A DNA stretch of 64,000 bases from Wenyingzhuangia aestuarii (GCF_011927765.1 NZ_JAATJG010000004.1:62001-126000); one strand, 5' to 3'; positions 1 through 8,568 are shown, counted from the first letter of the stretch. Made by a program: numbers and translations. The notes: generated by a model from the sequence alone, not told the origin.

Positions 1-1
1 T

Positions 2-529
2 CTATTTAACACCTTAAATAGTATTTACTCTTTAGCTAATAAAAAATCGGATGATACAACCACAGCTATTATAACATTGTCCGAATTAATGCGTTATATG
101 ATTTATGAGGTAAATGAAGAATTGGTTCCTTTAAAAAAAGAGGTTGCCTACATTCAAAATTATATTGACCTACAACTCTTGCGGTTAAAAGATTCTAGCG
201 GTGTTAGAATTAATATTATTGGAGATTTAAATTATAGAATTGAACCCTTATTACTAATTTCGTTTATAGAAAATGCGTTTAAATACGGTACAGATTTTAA
301 AGGTAACACAGATATTTGTATAAAAATTACGGTTACCAACCATGTACTGCATCTATATGTTTACAATACATTGTCTATACAAAAAGATAAAAACAAAAGC
401 TCAGGAATTGGGTTAGAAAACATTAAAAACAGATTAAATTTACTGTATCCTAATCAACATGAATTAACTATTACAGCTGATAAAAATTCATTTAAAGTAA
501 ACCTAAACATTCAACTAAAAAAGCAATAA
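2..529 (+). CDS. LytS/YehU-type sensor histidine kinase, 3' part only
   Basis: The reading frame is open from base 2, so the gene starts before the window; an internal ATG at 77 is not the true start. The first visible residues (FNTLNSIYSLA) are the part of the LytS-family His_kinase domain that follows the phospho-acceptor histidine. The ATP-binding half follows: an N-box (ENAFKYG) near window residue 88 and a G-box (SSGIGLENIKNRL). The histidine itself lies upstream of the window. The gene ends 4 bases before a LytTR response regulator, so the two form a two-component pair, but that partner is frame-broken. The sensed signal cannot be told because the N-terminal part is missing. Confidence 0.88.
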   Translation, partial: LFNTLNSIYSLANKKSDDTTTAIITLSELMRYMIYEVNEELVPLKKEVAYIQNYIDLQLLRLKDSSGVRINIIGDLNYRIEPLLLISFIENAFKYGTDFKGNTDICIKITVTNHVLHLYVYNTLSIQKDKNKSSGIGLENIKNRLNLLYPNQHELTITADKNSFKVNLNIQLKKQ

Positions 530-533
530 AAAC

Positions 534-1248
534 ATGAAATGTATTATCATAGATGATGAGCCTTTAGCTGTAGAACTAATTGAAGATTTTGTTTCTAAGA
601 TTTCTTTTTTAGAATTGGTTGCTTCTTGCTCCAATGGTTTTGAAGCTACAGAAATCCTTGAAAAACAAGAGGTTGATTTGATTTTTACAGATATTGAAAT
701 GCCTAATTTTTCTGGAATTGATGTAATTAAAATCGCTTACCAATAAGCCAATGTTTATTTTTACCACTGCTTATACGCATTATGCTATAGAGGGATTTAA
801 TTTAAATGCTATTGATTATTTGGTAAAGCCCATTCCATTTCATCGATTTTTAAAAGCAGCCACTAGAGCTCATGATCAATTTAAATTAAAGGTAGAAAAG
901 CCTATAGAACCAAAGGTAAGTAATACGCAACAACAATATATTTTTGTAAAATCTGAATACGAGAATATTAAGATTGATTTAGATGATATTAAATATATTG
1001 AATCTTTAAAAGACTACCTTAAAATTTATACGCATTTAAAAAAACCTATTCTTACCCTTAGCAGTATAAAAAGTTTTGAAGAAAAACTAGGAAATCAAAA
1101 TTTTGTTAGAGTTCATAAATCGTTTATTGTATCTATAAAACATATATACTCTGTACAACGAAACAGAATTATTATTGATGAAAAATGGATTCCTATAGGT
1201 CTTACTTACAAAGATGATTTTATCAAAAAAATTGGAAAAGTTATCTAA
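534..1248 (+). pseudogene. LytR/AlgR-type (LytTR) response regulator, frameshifted
   Basis: The first 70 residues are a receiver domain (acidic pair in IIIDDEP, phospho-acceptor Asp in FTDIEMP). The frame then stops at 744-746. The rest of the receiver (FIFTTAYTHYAIEGFN, LVKPIPF) and a complete LytTR DNA-binding domain continue in the +1 frame from about 727 to 1248. Removing one A from the AAAA run at 729-732 joins both halves as GIDVIKSLTNKPMFIFTTAY, the expected family sequence of about 237 residues. This is either a real one-base insertion that inactivates the regulator of the adjacent kinase, or a sequencing error in a short homopolymer. Both halves otherwise look well conserved, so any inactivation would be recent. 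Confidence 0.85.
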
Positions 1249-1260
1249 AACACCAATCAT

Positions 1261-1830
1261 TTATGTAAAAGATTCTACCTCTAATATTCCAGTTTCTGGT
1301 ATTTGATCTAAATGCATATTCCCAATTCTTACACGTATCAAACGTAAAACAGGATAGCCTACGGCAGAAAACATTTTTCTAACCTGTCTAAATTTTCCTT
1401 CGGTAATAGTAATACTTGCCCAACTAGTTGGACCATGCCTATCATCTCTTACTGTTTTAGCTCTATGTGGTAGTTTTACCGGTGTTTCTATTTTTTTAGC
1501 AACACACGGAAGCGTTTGGTATTTTTCTTTCTCTACTCCTATTAAAACACCTTCTTTAAGCAGATTAATTGCTGTTTCTGTAATTATACCATCAAGCTGA
1601 ACATGATATTCTTTTTCTACCTTTTTAGAACGTACTCTTTCGCTTTCCATTCCGTCTGTTGTTAATAACAATAAGCCTTCACTAGGTTCATCTAGTCTAC
1701 CAATAGCCATGGTTTCTTTGGGTACAACGTACAAATCTCCTAAAAACTTTTTTTTATGCGCATTCTTTTCGGCACTCGTAAATTGAGAAATATATCCGTA
1801 AGGTTTGTGTATTAAAAAATGTCTGTGCAT
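1261..1830 (-). CDS. rluE: Pseudouridine synthase, RsuA/RluE family
   Basis: Isomerises a uridine in rRNA to pseudouridine; E. coli RluE acts on 23S rRNA. The 189-residue protein starts MHRHFLIHKPYG, has the catalytic Asp in the family motif GRLDEPSEGLLLLT (Asp47), and ends with the GKFRQVRKMF segment. There is no N-terminal S4 domain, as in RluE and unlike RluB or RsuA. I chose the ATG at 1828-1830; an in-frame ATG at 1887 would add 19 hydrophobic residues and would lie on the far side of a terminator-like hairpin at 1866-1900, so it is unlikely. It converges on the LytTR gene with 12 bases between. The exact target base is inferred from family resemblance only. Confidence 0.8.
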   Translation of the reverse strand: MHRHFLIHKPYGYISQFTSAEKNAHKKKFLGDLYVVPKETMAIGRLDEPSEGLLLLTTDGMESERVRSKKVEKEYHVQLDGIITETAINLLKEGVLIGVEKEKYQTLPCVAKKIETPVKLPHRAKTVRDDRHGPTSWASITITEGKFRQVRKMFSAVGYPVLRLIRVRIGNMHLDQIPETGILEVESFT

Positions 1831-1865
1831 GTAGATACTTGTTATAAAATAAGAGGAGTAAGATA

Positions 1866-1900
1866 AAAAAATAGCGACTCTAAACAAGTTAGAGTCGCTA
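1866..1900 (-). terminator. Perfect hairpin with T-run in front of rluE
   Basis: TAGCGACTCTAA at 1872-1883 and its exact complement at 1889-1900 form a 12-bp stem with a 5-base loop. On the minus strand it is followed by a run of seven T, so it terminates minus-strand transcription just before rluE. It is either a leader attenuator of rluE or the end of a short independent RNA. Confidence 0.75.
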
Positions 1901-1990
1901 CAAAAATTTTATAGATATTTTTTCTTGGGTAGATAAGTAAAGTTTCAGTTTAAAACTTTCTTAGTCATAACGCATTTAAAATAGTTTAGT
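1872..1990 (-). ncRNA. Possible short RNA or attenuated leader upstream of rluE
   Basis: A minus-strand TAGATTTG (plus coordinates 1995-2002) matches the Bacteroidota -7 element, although no good TTTG box lies at the usual upstream distance. Transcription from it would run about 115-120 bases to the strong hairpin at 1872-1900. The putative RNA also contains an internal inverted repeat (AAAGTTT / AAACTTT) and only tiny open frames, such as a 7-codon one (MTKKVLN). It could be a small RNA, a regulatory leader for rluE, or readthrough control. The call rests on promoter and terminator pattern only. Confidence 0.3.
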
Positions 1991-2018
1991 ACTACAAATC
2001 TAATACTATATTGAGTTT

Positions 2019-2052
2019 AAAAAATTGATTTATGATAAGAAATCAATTTTCT
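2019..2052 (-). terminator. Intrinsic terminator of the Crp-like gene
   Basis: AAAATTGATTT at 2021-2031 pairs with AAATCAATTTT at 2040-2050, and the minus strand continues with a T-run. The right arm includes the stop codon of the Crp-like gene. Confidence 0.6.
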
Positions 2053-2630
2053 ATTATTTCTTTTCTAATTCTACTTAATGTTTCTGTAGTTACCCCTAAA
2101 TAAGAAGCTATGTGATAGTTTTTAACCATCTTTTCTATATCTGGGTAGGTTAACACAAAATCTAAATAACGTTCTTTGGTTGTTTTGTATAAGGTTCCTA
2201 AAATTCTTTTTTGAAAAAAAGCATATGCCTTTTCTAACTTTAGTCTAATAAAGGTTTCTGTTTGTGGTACATTTTTATACAAAAAGTTCATGTCTTTTTT
2301 AGACACTCTATACAAAACAGAAGGCTGAATACATTCTATAGTCATTATAGCTTTTGATGTTGTAAAAAACGCAGTATAATCACTTAACCACCAATCTGCA
2401 ATAGCAAATTGTACTGTATGTTCTTTGCCAGAGGCATCTCTATAAAAAATTCTTAAACATCCAGATGCTACATAATATTGATCGTAAACCACTTCTCCAA
2501 CATTTAAAATAATCTCCGATTTTTGTACCAAAACTTTATGAAATTTTGGTTCTATCAATTCTATTTCTTTTTGGCTCAAAGAAATATTTTTAAAGATTTC
2601 TGTGGCTATGGATTCTTTTCTTAGCATCAA
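2043..2630 (-). CDS. Crp/Fnr-family transcriptional regulator
   Basis: A 195-residue protein with an N-terminal cyclic-nucleotide-binding-like beta-roll (about residues 25-115, including GEVVYDQYYVASGCLRIFY) and a C-terminal helix-turn-helix ending IASYLGVTTETLSRIRKEI. This two-domain layout is typical of the many Bacteroidota Crp/Fnr proteins, most of which have no known ligand. I see no cysteine set for an Fnr-type iron-sulphur cluster. It lies 24 bases after arsC-like and 11 more after prfB on the same strand, so it may be the last gene of that operon. A second ATG one codon later is an equal start candidate. Targets are unknown. Confidence 0.82.
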   Translation of the reverse strand: MMLRKESIATEIFKNISLSQKEIELIEPKFHKVLVQKSEIILNVGEVVYDQYYVASGCLRIFYRDASGKEHTVQFAIADWWLSDYTAFFTTSKAIMTIECIQPSVLYRVSKKDMNFLYKNVPQTETFIRLKLEKAYAFFQKRILGTLYKTTKERYLDFVLTYPDIEKMVKNYHIASYLGVTTETLSRIRKEIIEN

Positions 2631-2654
2631 TTTAAACTACAAAATAAAGACTAC

Positions 2655-2996
2655 TTATAACACATTTTCTATTGTTTCGGTGGGTCTTGCTACTACTGCC
2701 TTATTATTGTTTACAATAATAGGTCTTTCTATTAATTTAGGATGTTCTACCATTGCTTGTATAATTTCAGCATCAGATAATTCTTTTCCTTTAAATTCAC
2801 TTTTCCAAATAGCCTCTGTTTTTCTAACCAATTCTATTGGTTTCATATCTAACTGAGTTAACACTTCTGTTAAAGTCTTAGTGGTAAAATTGTCTTCTAA
2901 ATATTTTACAACTTCAAAATCAAGTCCTTTAGCTTCTAAAAAAGCAACACCTTGCCTACTCTTTGTACAACGTGGATTGTGATATATTTTAATCAT
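2655..2996 (-). CDS. ArsC/YfgD-family thioredoxin-fold protein (arsenate reductase-like)
   Basis: At 113 residues it has the usual length of the ArsC family. It begins MIKIYHNPRCTKSRQG, with the catalytic cysteine at position 10, and has the family motif IERPIIV in the C-terminal half. True ArsC reduces arsenate to arsenite with glutathione or glutaredoxin; many chromosomal members like YfgD have no proven arsenic role. No arsenite exporter or ArsR regulator is next to it: it sits between prfB (11 bases upstream) and a Crp-like regulator. I therefore keep the family call and do not claim arsenic resistance. Confidence 0.85.
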   Translation of the reverse strand: MIKIYHNPRCTKSRQGVAFLEAKGLDFEVVKYLEDNFTTKTLTEVLTQLDMKPIELVRKTEAIWKSEFKGKELSDAEIIQAMVEHPKLIERPIIVNNNKAVVARPTETIENVL

Positions 2997-3007
2997 CTTA
3001 ATTTTTA

Positions 3008-4114
3008 TTACAATTCGTTTTTAGCTTCTGGTTGTCCAGATTTCATTAAATATGATTTTAAGAAACCATCAATATCTCCATTCATAACTGCATCTACATT
3101 TCCTGTTTCATGTCCCGTTCGTACATCTTTTACCAATTTGTAAGGATGCATTACATAGTTACGAATTTGAGATCCAAAATCTATTTTCATTTTATTAGCT
3201 TCAATCTCTGTACGAGCAGCCATTTTTTTCTGTAATTCCAATTCGTACAACTGAGATTTTAACAATTGCATTGCTTTGGTTTTGTTATCTAACTGAGAAC
3301 GGGTTTCGGAATTCTCTATAATAATTCCTGTAGGATGGTGACGTAAACGCACAGCAGTTTCTACCTTATTTACATTCTGACCTCCTGCTCCACTAGCTCT
3401 CATGGTTTCAAAAGTGTATTCTGATGGATCTATTTTAATTTCAATAGAATCATCAACCAAAGGATATACGTATACAGAAGCAAATGAAGTATGTCTTTTA
3501 GCATTGCTGTCAAACGGAGAAATTCTTACCAAGCGATGTACTCCATTTTCTCCTTTTAAATATCCAAAAGCAAATTCACCCTCTATTTCAATGGTTACGG
3601 TTTTAATACCAGCCGTATCACCATCTTGCATATTTAGTTCTTTTAACTTAAAACCTTGTTTGTTAGACCACATGCTGTACATGCGTAACAGCATAGCCGC
3701 CCAATCGCAACTTTCTGTTCCTCCCGCACCTGCAGTAATTTGTAAAACCGCACTCATTTCATCACCTTCTTCAGAAAGCATGTTTCTAAACTCAATATTT
3801 TCTATCAGCTCAACAGCCTCAGCTTCTAATTCATTTACCTCTTCTTCGGTAGCTTCTCCTTCTTTGTAAAACTCAAGAGTAACTCCTAAATCATCTATAA
3901 AAGTTGTTGCTTGCTTGTAATCATTTACCCATTTTTTTATTCCACGCAAAACTTTCATATGCGCTTCTGCTTCCTTTGGATTGTTCCAAAAGTCAGGAGC
4001 CAAAGATTGCTCTTCTAAGTTGGCAATTTCTATTAGCTTTTTATCTATTTCTAAATATTCCTTAAGCTTTACAACTCGTTCAGTAAGCTTTTGTAGTTGT
4101 TCTTGAGTGATCAT
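3008..4114 (-). CDS. prfB: Peptide chain release factor 2
   Basis: Releases the nascent chain at UGA and UAA stop codons. The 368-residue protein carries the RF2 recognition motif SPF (residues 199-201) and the catalytic GGQ (residues 244-246) followed by [17 protein letters not shown]. The complete protein reads in one frame from the ATG at 4112-4114. The region equivalent to the E. coli frameshift site reads [10 protein letters not shown] with no in-frame TGA, so the self-regulating programmed frameshift found in most prfB genes is absent. It is followed at 11 bases by the arsC-like gene. Confidence 0.96.
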   Translation of the reverse strand: MITQEQLQKLTERVVKLKEYLEIDKKLIEIANLEEQSLAPDFWNNPKEAEAHMKVLRGIKKWVNDYKQATTFIDDLGVTLEFYKEGEATEEEVNELEAEAVELIENIEFRNMLSEEGDEMSAVLQITAGAGGTESCDWAAMLLRMYSMWSNKQGFKLKELNMQDGDTAGIKTVTIEIEGEFAFGYLKGENGVHRLVRISPFDSNAKRHTSFASVYVYPLVDDSIEIKIDPSEYTFETMRASGAGGQNVNKVETAVRLRHHPTGIIIENSETRSQLDNKTKAMQLLKSQLYELELQKKMAARTEIEANKMKIDFGSQIRNYVMHPYKLVKDVRTGHETGNVDAVMNGDIDGFLKSYLMKSGQPEAKNEL

Positions 4115-4147
4115 ATCACAAAGGTATGAAAGGTTAATTATGAGTAC

Positions 4148-4176
4148 AAAAAAAGAGGCTTAAAAGCCTCTTTTTT
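4148..4176 (-). terminator. Intrinsic terminator of the PpiD-like gene
   Basis: AAAAGAGGCT and AGCCTCTTTT form a short GC-containing stem flanked by an A-run and a T-run, between the end of the foldase gene (4195) and the start of prfB (4114). It separates the two genes. Confidence 0.75.
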
Positions 4177-4194
4177 ATCTTATTTGTGTAAAGA

Positions 4195-6342
4195 TTAGTA
4201 ACGTGAAGCTCTGTAATCTTTAATTTCTACATTGTCTTTTAAACCTGTAAATAACTGTCTAGATACTGAAGATTTTAATTGAGTAGAAGCAACTTCTAAA
4301 CTCTCTTTGGCATCTTCTTCTTTAGGTTGTTTTACAGATTTTGTTACCACTGCAAAAACTCCTTTGTTACCTACAACTTCTTTTACCAAGTTGTTTGGAG
4401 TTGCTACAGAAGCTACACTTACTACAGCTGGTTCAATACCAACTCCTGCAATTGTAGGAGCTCCTAAAGTAACATCGTTAAAACTAGCAACTTCTACATT
4501 GTTTGCTTTAGCAATTGCCTCTAAGCTTCCTGCATCCATTTTAGCTTTTAAAATTTCTGCTTTTTTCTCTTTCATTAAAATTGGCTCAACTTGGCTAAAC
4601 GCTGTTGTTGCAGATTTTAATCCTTTTTCTTGTTTTCCAGATAACGCGACTACCGCATATCCTTTTTCATCTAAATCAAAACGTTGTGTTGAGTTGATGT
4701 TTGTATCTTCTTCAAAAGCCCATCTTACAATTCTTCTGTTTTCTCCAACAGAACCAACGTAAACGTCTAATGCTTTTAATCCATTTACTGGACTTACTGC
4801 ATATCCTTTTTCTTTAGCCAACGCTTCAAAATCTCCACCGTTTCTTAATTCGTTTGCAAAAGTTTCAGCTTCTTCAAAAGTTTTGTTTTCTGTAGCTTCA
4901 GAAGCTTCTATTTTTCTAGAAATAGTCGCTAATTTATAGGCTTGATTAAAGTCTTTTTGATTTTCAATTTTAATAACGTGAAAACCAAAGTTAGTTCTTA
5001 CCACTCCAATATCTCCTTTTTTGTTTTCAAAACAGAAATCTCTAAATTCTGGAACCATACTTCTGTATGCAAACCATCCTAAATTTCCTCCTTTTGATGC
5101 AGAACCTGGATCAATTGAATAGTTCTCTGCCAACGTAGCAAATTTTCTAGGCGATTTTTTAACAACTGCTAAAATACTATCTGCTAATTTTTGAGCATCA
5201 GCTAAAGTTCTTGTTGTGTTTGCTTGTGCACTTTGTGCTCCTACAAAATTGATTAAGATATGACTTGCATTTACCGAGTCTGGTAATTTTTGAGAATCAA
5301 TAATCTTAGTTAACTTGTAATATTTAGAAAACTTATAAGGTCCTACAACAGCTCCTTTAGTTCCGTTTGTAATTTCTTCTTTAATTACAGTTGGAATTTC
5401 GCTTTCTGCTTGAAATCTATTTTCTAAAGGTAAATCAGAACCTACTTCTTCTGCATATAAAAATGCATCTGGAGTGTTTTTAAATCCTTTAACTAATTCT
5501 GTACTCTTAGATATTTTATTGTATTCTTCTTTATCCTCTACTAACTTAGCTAAGTTGTGCTTAATTTCTTCTTCATCTTCTTTAGATGCTTGAAAAGAAA
5601 ACTTAACTAATTTTAAATCTCTAGTTTCTTCCGTTTCAAATAAGCTTGCATGTTCTTTTACATAACTAGCAACTTCTTCTTTTGTTACTTTTACATCTGT
5701 ATTTGGAATAGATGCAAACGGTAAGTAAACATAATCTGCACTTACTTTGGTATTGTTTAATACATAATCGTTAACAGCTTCTTTTTCTGGAACAGAAAAC
5801 CCAACGTTTACCAATTCGTTATACGCTTGTGTTAACAAGTTTTGCTTTACTGCTTTCTCGTAGCTTAACCATCCTTGTAAACGAGCTTTCCCGTCAGGAG
5901 TTTTATCTGCTTCTAAATTTGCAATATATTCTTTTAACAAATCTTCATTAAAAACACCTTGTGCGTTTTTAAATTGAGGTGAGTTAGTTACTTGTGGACT
6001 TGTAATAATAGACTGCCAAATTTCTCCTTCACCAACAATAACTCCAGCTTCTTCTAACTTAGATTCGTAAATTTTTTCACTTACCATTTGGTTCCAAACC
6101 ATGTTTTCCATAGTTAAAGTTCCGTAAGATGATTGACCTCCTTGATTTTTTGCATTCTCTACTCTAGTTGCAAATTCTTTATAGGTAATTTCTTTTCCGT
6201 TAACTTCTCCAATGATGTCGCTATTTTTATTACTAAAAAAGTCGATGATATCCTTTGGACTCACTACGAATGAAAACATCGCTAAACCAATAACGATGAT
6301 TAAAAATCCTGAACGATCTCTGATTTTTGATAATATTGCCAT
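4195..6342 (-). CDS. ppiD: PpiD/SurA-type membrane-anchored peptidyl-prolyl isomerase
   Basis: A 715-residue periplasmic folding factor. A short cytoplasmic start (MAILSKIRDRSG) precedes one membrane helix at about residues 11-30 (FLIIVIGLAMFSFVV). A SurA_N/PpiD-like chaperone region follows (VNGKEITYKEFATRVENAK), then a parvulin rotamase domain at about residues 355-455 (VNASHILINF, SKGGNLGWFAYRSMVPEF, FGFHVIKI) and a long C-terminal region. One recognisable rotamase domain plus the N-terminal anchor is the PpiD layout. It follows the CNNM/CBS gene by 89 bases and ends in its own terminator. Its exact clients are unknown; it probably helps outer membrane and secreted proteins fold. Confidence 0.88.
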   Translation of the reverse strand: MAILSKIRDRSGFLIIVIGLAMFSFVVSPKDIIDFFSNKNSDIIGEVNGKEITYKEFATRVENAKNQGGQSSYGTLTMENMVWNQMVSEKIYESKLEEAGVIVGEGEIWQSIITSPQVTNSPQFKNAQGVFNEDLLKEYIANLEADKTPDGKARLQGWLSYEKAVKQNLLTQAYNELVNVGFSVPEKEAVNDYVLNNTKVSADYVYLPFASIPNTDVKVTKEEVASYVKEHASLFETEETRDLKLVKFSFQASKEDEEEIKHNLAKLVEDKEEYNKISKSTELVKGFKNTPDAFLYAEEVGSDLPLENRFQAESEIPTVIKEEITNGTKGAVVGPYKFSKYYKLTKIIDSQKLPDSVNASHILINFVGAQSAQANTTRTLADAQKLADSILAVVKKSPRKFATLAENYSIDPGSASKGGNLGWFAYRSMVPEFRDFCFENKKGDIGVVRTNFGFHVIKIENQKDFNQAYKLATISRKIEASEATENKTFEEAETFANELRNGGDFEALAKEKGYAVSPVNGLKALDVYVGSVGENRRIVRWAFEEDTNINSTQRFDLDEKGYAVVALSGKQEKGLKSATTAFSQVEPILMKEKKAEILKAKMDAGSLEAIAKANNVEVASFNDVTLGAPTIAGVGIEPAVVSVASVATPNNLVKEVVGNKGVFAVVTKSVKQPKEEDAKESLEVASTQLKSSVSRQLFTGLKDNVEIKDYRASRY

Positions 6343-6383
6343 TTACTTATGTGTAATTATTTTTGATTGTCCGCTAAAATACA

Positions 6384-6397
6384 ATTTCAATTGAAAT
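6384..6397. promoter_or_regulatory. 14-base perfect palindrome upstream of ppiD
   Basis: ATTTCAATTGAAAT is a perfect palindrome 42 bases before the ppiD start, in the gap between it and the CNNM/CBS gene. Its size and symmetry fit a dimeric regulator site, but no regulator can be assigned and AT-rich palindromes also arise by chance. Confidence 0.3.
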
Positions 6398-6431
6398 CAG
6401 AAAACAAAAAGATGGGAATTAAAGAAAAAAC

Positions 6432-7688
6432 TTACTCTACTGCGTAATTAGATTTTATATACACTTCTTCTATATGTGTATTGTTCACCTTAATAATTTT
6501 AATATATAGGTTATTCATTACAAATTCTTCTCCCAATTGAGGAATGTCTTCTATGCTTTCTATAATATAACCTCCTAAGGTTTCGTAAGATTCAGATTTA
6601 GGAATATTTAATTCGTAAGCTTCATTTAAATAGTTCACCTCTAACCTTGCAGATAATTGATATTCATTATCGCTAATTTTTTCATCTGTTAAAGCTATTT
6701 TATCGTGCTCATCTTCTATTTCTCCAAACAATTCTTCTATAATATCTTCTACAGTAATTACTCCAGATGTACCTCCATATTCATCAATAACAACTGCTAT
6801 ACTTCTACGCTTTTTAGTCATTACGTTTAACACATCGTTAATCATCATAGATTCTGGAATATACTCTACAGGTAATATTACAGATTTAATGTTTTTAGGA
6901 AGTTTAAACATATCAAAAGCATGTACATAACCTACAATATCATCTAAAGAAGTTTTATAAATTAATATCTTAGAAAAACCTGTATCTACAAAACGGAGTT
7001 TTAATCTACTTACACGTTCGTGAATTTCAACAGCTTCAATATCTGTTCTTGGCACCATAATTTCACGTGCTTTTACAGAGTTAAAGCTTAATGCGTTTTG
7101 AAAAATCTGAATTTCAGAATCTATTACATCATCACTCTTACCTGTTTCAATCTGCTTGTCTATGTAATGTCCTAATTCTTCCTTGCTAAAATCTTCTTCT
7201 TCTTCTTCAGAACTGGTATTAAAAAATAATTTTAACAATCCGTCTGATATTTTTTTTATCACCCCAGATACTGGATAAAAAAGAATGTAAAACACATAGG
7301 CAGGTAATGCAAAAAAACGCAAGGTTTCGTTGGCATACACTCTAAAAATAGCTTTGGGTAAAAACTCTGCTGTAATTAGAATAACTAATGTTGAAATTAC
7401 TGTTTGTATAAATAGAGAATCGTTAAAAGGCTCTGGTAAAATAGATACCAATTTAATTCCCATGTAATAACTATAAATAACCAAAGCAATATTGTTACCT
7501 ACCAACATGGTTGTAATAAATCTTGATGATTTTTCTGTTAGTATGGTTAACAATTTAGAGGTTAATCCCTCTTTTTTCTTTTCTAGAGCTACTTGCAATT
7601 TGTTAGAAGACACAAAAGCAATTTCCAAGCCCGAAAAAAAGGCTGAAAGTAATATTGATATAAGAATTATGAGGTTTTCTAGATCCAT
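6432..7688 (-). CDS. CNNM/CBS-domain membrane protein (HlyC/CorC family)
   Basis: A 418-residue inner membrane protein. An N-terminal DUF21/CNNM domain with about four membrane segments (LENLIILISILLSAFFSGLE onward, to about residue 170) is followed by a paired CBS region (about 205-330, with MVPRTDIEAV and DEYGGTSGVITVEDIIEELF) and a C-terminal CorC_HlyC domain. The family is linked to Mg2+/Co2+ handling in other bacteria. Some flavobacterial members are called GldE, but the usual gliding partner gldD is not adjacent, so I do not use that name. It starts 5 bases after a 61-codon gene downstream of lptC and is probably cotranscribed with both. Confidence 0.85.
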   Translation of the reverse strand: MDLENLIILISILLSAFFSGLEIAFVSSNKLQVALEKKKEGLTSKLLTILTEKSSRFITTMLVGNNIALVIYSYYMGIKLVSILPEPFNDSLFIQTVISTLVILITAEFLPKAIFRVYANETLRFFALPAYVFYILFYPVSGVIKKISDGLLKLFFNTSSEEEEEDFSKEELGHYIDKQIETGKSDDVIDSEIQIFQNALSFNSVKAREIMVPRTDIEAVEIHERVSRLKLRFVDTGFSKILIYKTSLDDIVGYVHAFDMFKLPKNIKSVILPVEYIPESMMINDVLNVMTKKRRSIAVVIDEYGGTSGVITVEDIIEELFGEIEDEHDKIALTDEKISDNEYQLSARLEVNYLNEAYELNIPKSESYETLGGYIIESIEDIPQLGEEFVMNNLYIKIIKVNNTHIEEVYIKSNYAVE

Positions 7689-7693
7689 TTAAG

Positions 7694-7879
7694 TTATTTT
7701 TTCATTTGTTTACTCCTAAACTTACGTTTAAAAACAAACATAAAGAATGCCAAAGCAGCCATAAATAAAGAAACGTACGATTTTTGTCTATCGGTATTCC
7801 AATTTGTAAATACTTCTACTAAAAAAACAAATCCTACGGCTAAATATGCCCACGCTATAATTTTTGAAAACTTATTCAT
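7694..7879 (-). CDS. Small two-helix membrane protein, unknown function
   Basis: A 61-residue protein starting MNKFSKIIAWAYLAVGF with two predicted membrane segments (about residues 6-23 and 34-50) and a basic C-terminus (KRKFRSKQMKK). I chose the ATG at 7877-7879, which overlaps the end of lptC by 8 bases and implies translational coupling; a frame extension to 7906 would run deeper into lptC. Its place between lptC and the CNNM/CBS gene appears to be a recurring flavobacterial arrangement, from memory. I do not recognise a domain. Confidence 0.7.
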   Translation of the reverse strand: MNKFSKIIAWAYLAVGFVFLVEVFTNWNTDRQKSYVSLFMAALAFFMFVFKRKFRSKQMKK

Positions 7880-8462
7880 TTGATTCTTCTTTATTATCGA
7901 CAACAAAGTTACCGTTTGTATTATTTAATATCCAATTATTTAAACCACTATCCGACTCAAAACCAACACCGTGCAAGGTATCTTTTTCTGTATACAAAGT
8001 AAAAGGACTTTCTGTAAAAAAGTATTGTTCTTTTTGGTCCCAATACATTTGCTCGGAATTTAAAGTTGCATTGTTCTGATGGTTAATAACCACTACATCT
8101 CCTATAATTTCAGAAAAGTGAGTTAAATCGTAACTAACTGCATAGTTTCCTGTTACGGTTACAGAATCTCTTGTAATTCTATCTATAGAAACAATTTTAA
8201 CTCCTTTAGGAAACTCCGAATAAGGATTTAATTTTCTATTGGTATAATCCCATAGTACAGGAGCTATTAACCTACTAGTAACTCTACCTGAGTCTTTATA
8301 CACATGGTTTATATGTTCTGCAACACCAATAGGTAAATTCTGATCGGCTAAAAAGTCATTAATTTCTTTTGAGGAATTTTTACAACTAAAAAAAACAACC
8401 ATAATAAATAGGGATATCCCCCATTGGTTTGTTTTTATTTTATTTCTTTTCCTTTGATTCAT
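7872..8462 (-). CDS. lptC: LPS export component LptC (lipoprotein-like form)
   Basis: A 196-residue inner-membrane-anchored periplasmic protein that passes lipopolysaccharide from the LptBFG transporter to LptA. A basic N-terminus leads into a hydrophobic segment ending in a lipobox-like FFSC (Cys27), then a beta-jellyroll of the LptC/OstA fold (EFPKGVKIVSIDRITRDSV, VVVINHQNNATLNSEQMYWD, GVGFESDSGLNNWIL). No acidic residues follow the cysteine, which fits periplasmic rather than surface location. It starts the group lptC, small membrane protein, CNNM/CBS protein. An OstA-like protein at 37037 may be a partner in the same pathway. Confidence 0.87.
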   Translation of the reverse strand: MNQRKRNKIKTNQWGISLFIMVVFFSCKNSSKEINDFLADQNLPIGVAEHINHVYKDSGRVTSRLIAPVLWDYTNRKLNPYSEFPKGVKIVSIDRITRDSVTVTGNYAVSYDLTHFSEIIGDVVVINHQNNATLNSEQMYWDQKEQYFFTESPFTLYTEKDTLHGVGFESDSGLNNWILNNTNGNFVVDNKEESNE

Positions 8463-8537
8463 CTTCTTTTGTAAGTCCTACAAATATATAATTATAAATT
8501 CTAATGATTTCTATTCTTAAGCAAACAAAAACGCATA

Positions 8538-8568
8538 AAAAAAGCCAAAGAAATATCTTTGGCTTTTA
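8538..8568 (-). terminator. Intrinsic terminator after the TPR gene
   Basis: AAAAGCCAAAGA and TCTTTGGCTTTT form a 12-bp stem with a 4-base loop, with T-run on the minus strand. It ends the coaX, barrel, TPR operon and insulates lptC. Confidence 0.85.

Noticed and set aside
77-529. Start of the histidine kinase at the ATG at 77
   Set aside because: The frame and family sequence continue upstream to base 2, so the gene is cut by the window.
2655-2996. Arsenic resistance operon
   Set aside because: Only an ArsC-like gene is present; no arsenite pump or ArsR regulator is nearby.
3402-3869. 155-codon open frame opposite prfB
   Set aside because: It is antisense to a well-conserved gene and has no recognisable features.
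4307-4762. 151-codon open frame opposite the PpiD-like gene
   Set aside because: Antisense shadow of a clear coding sequence.
6432-7688. Calling the CNNM/CBS protein GldE
   Set aside because: No gldD or other gliding gene is adjacent, and the general family call is safer.
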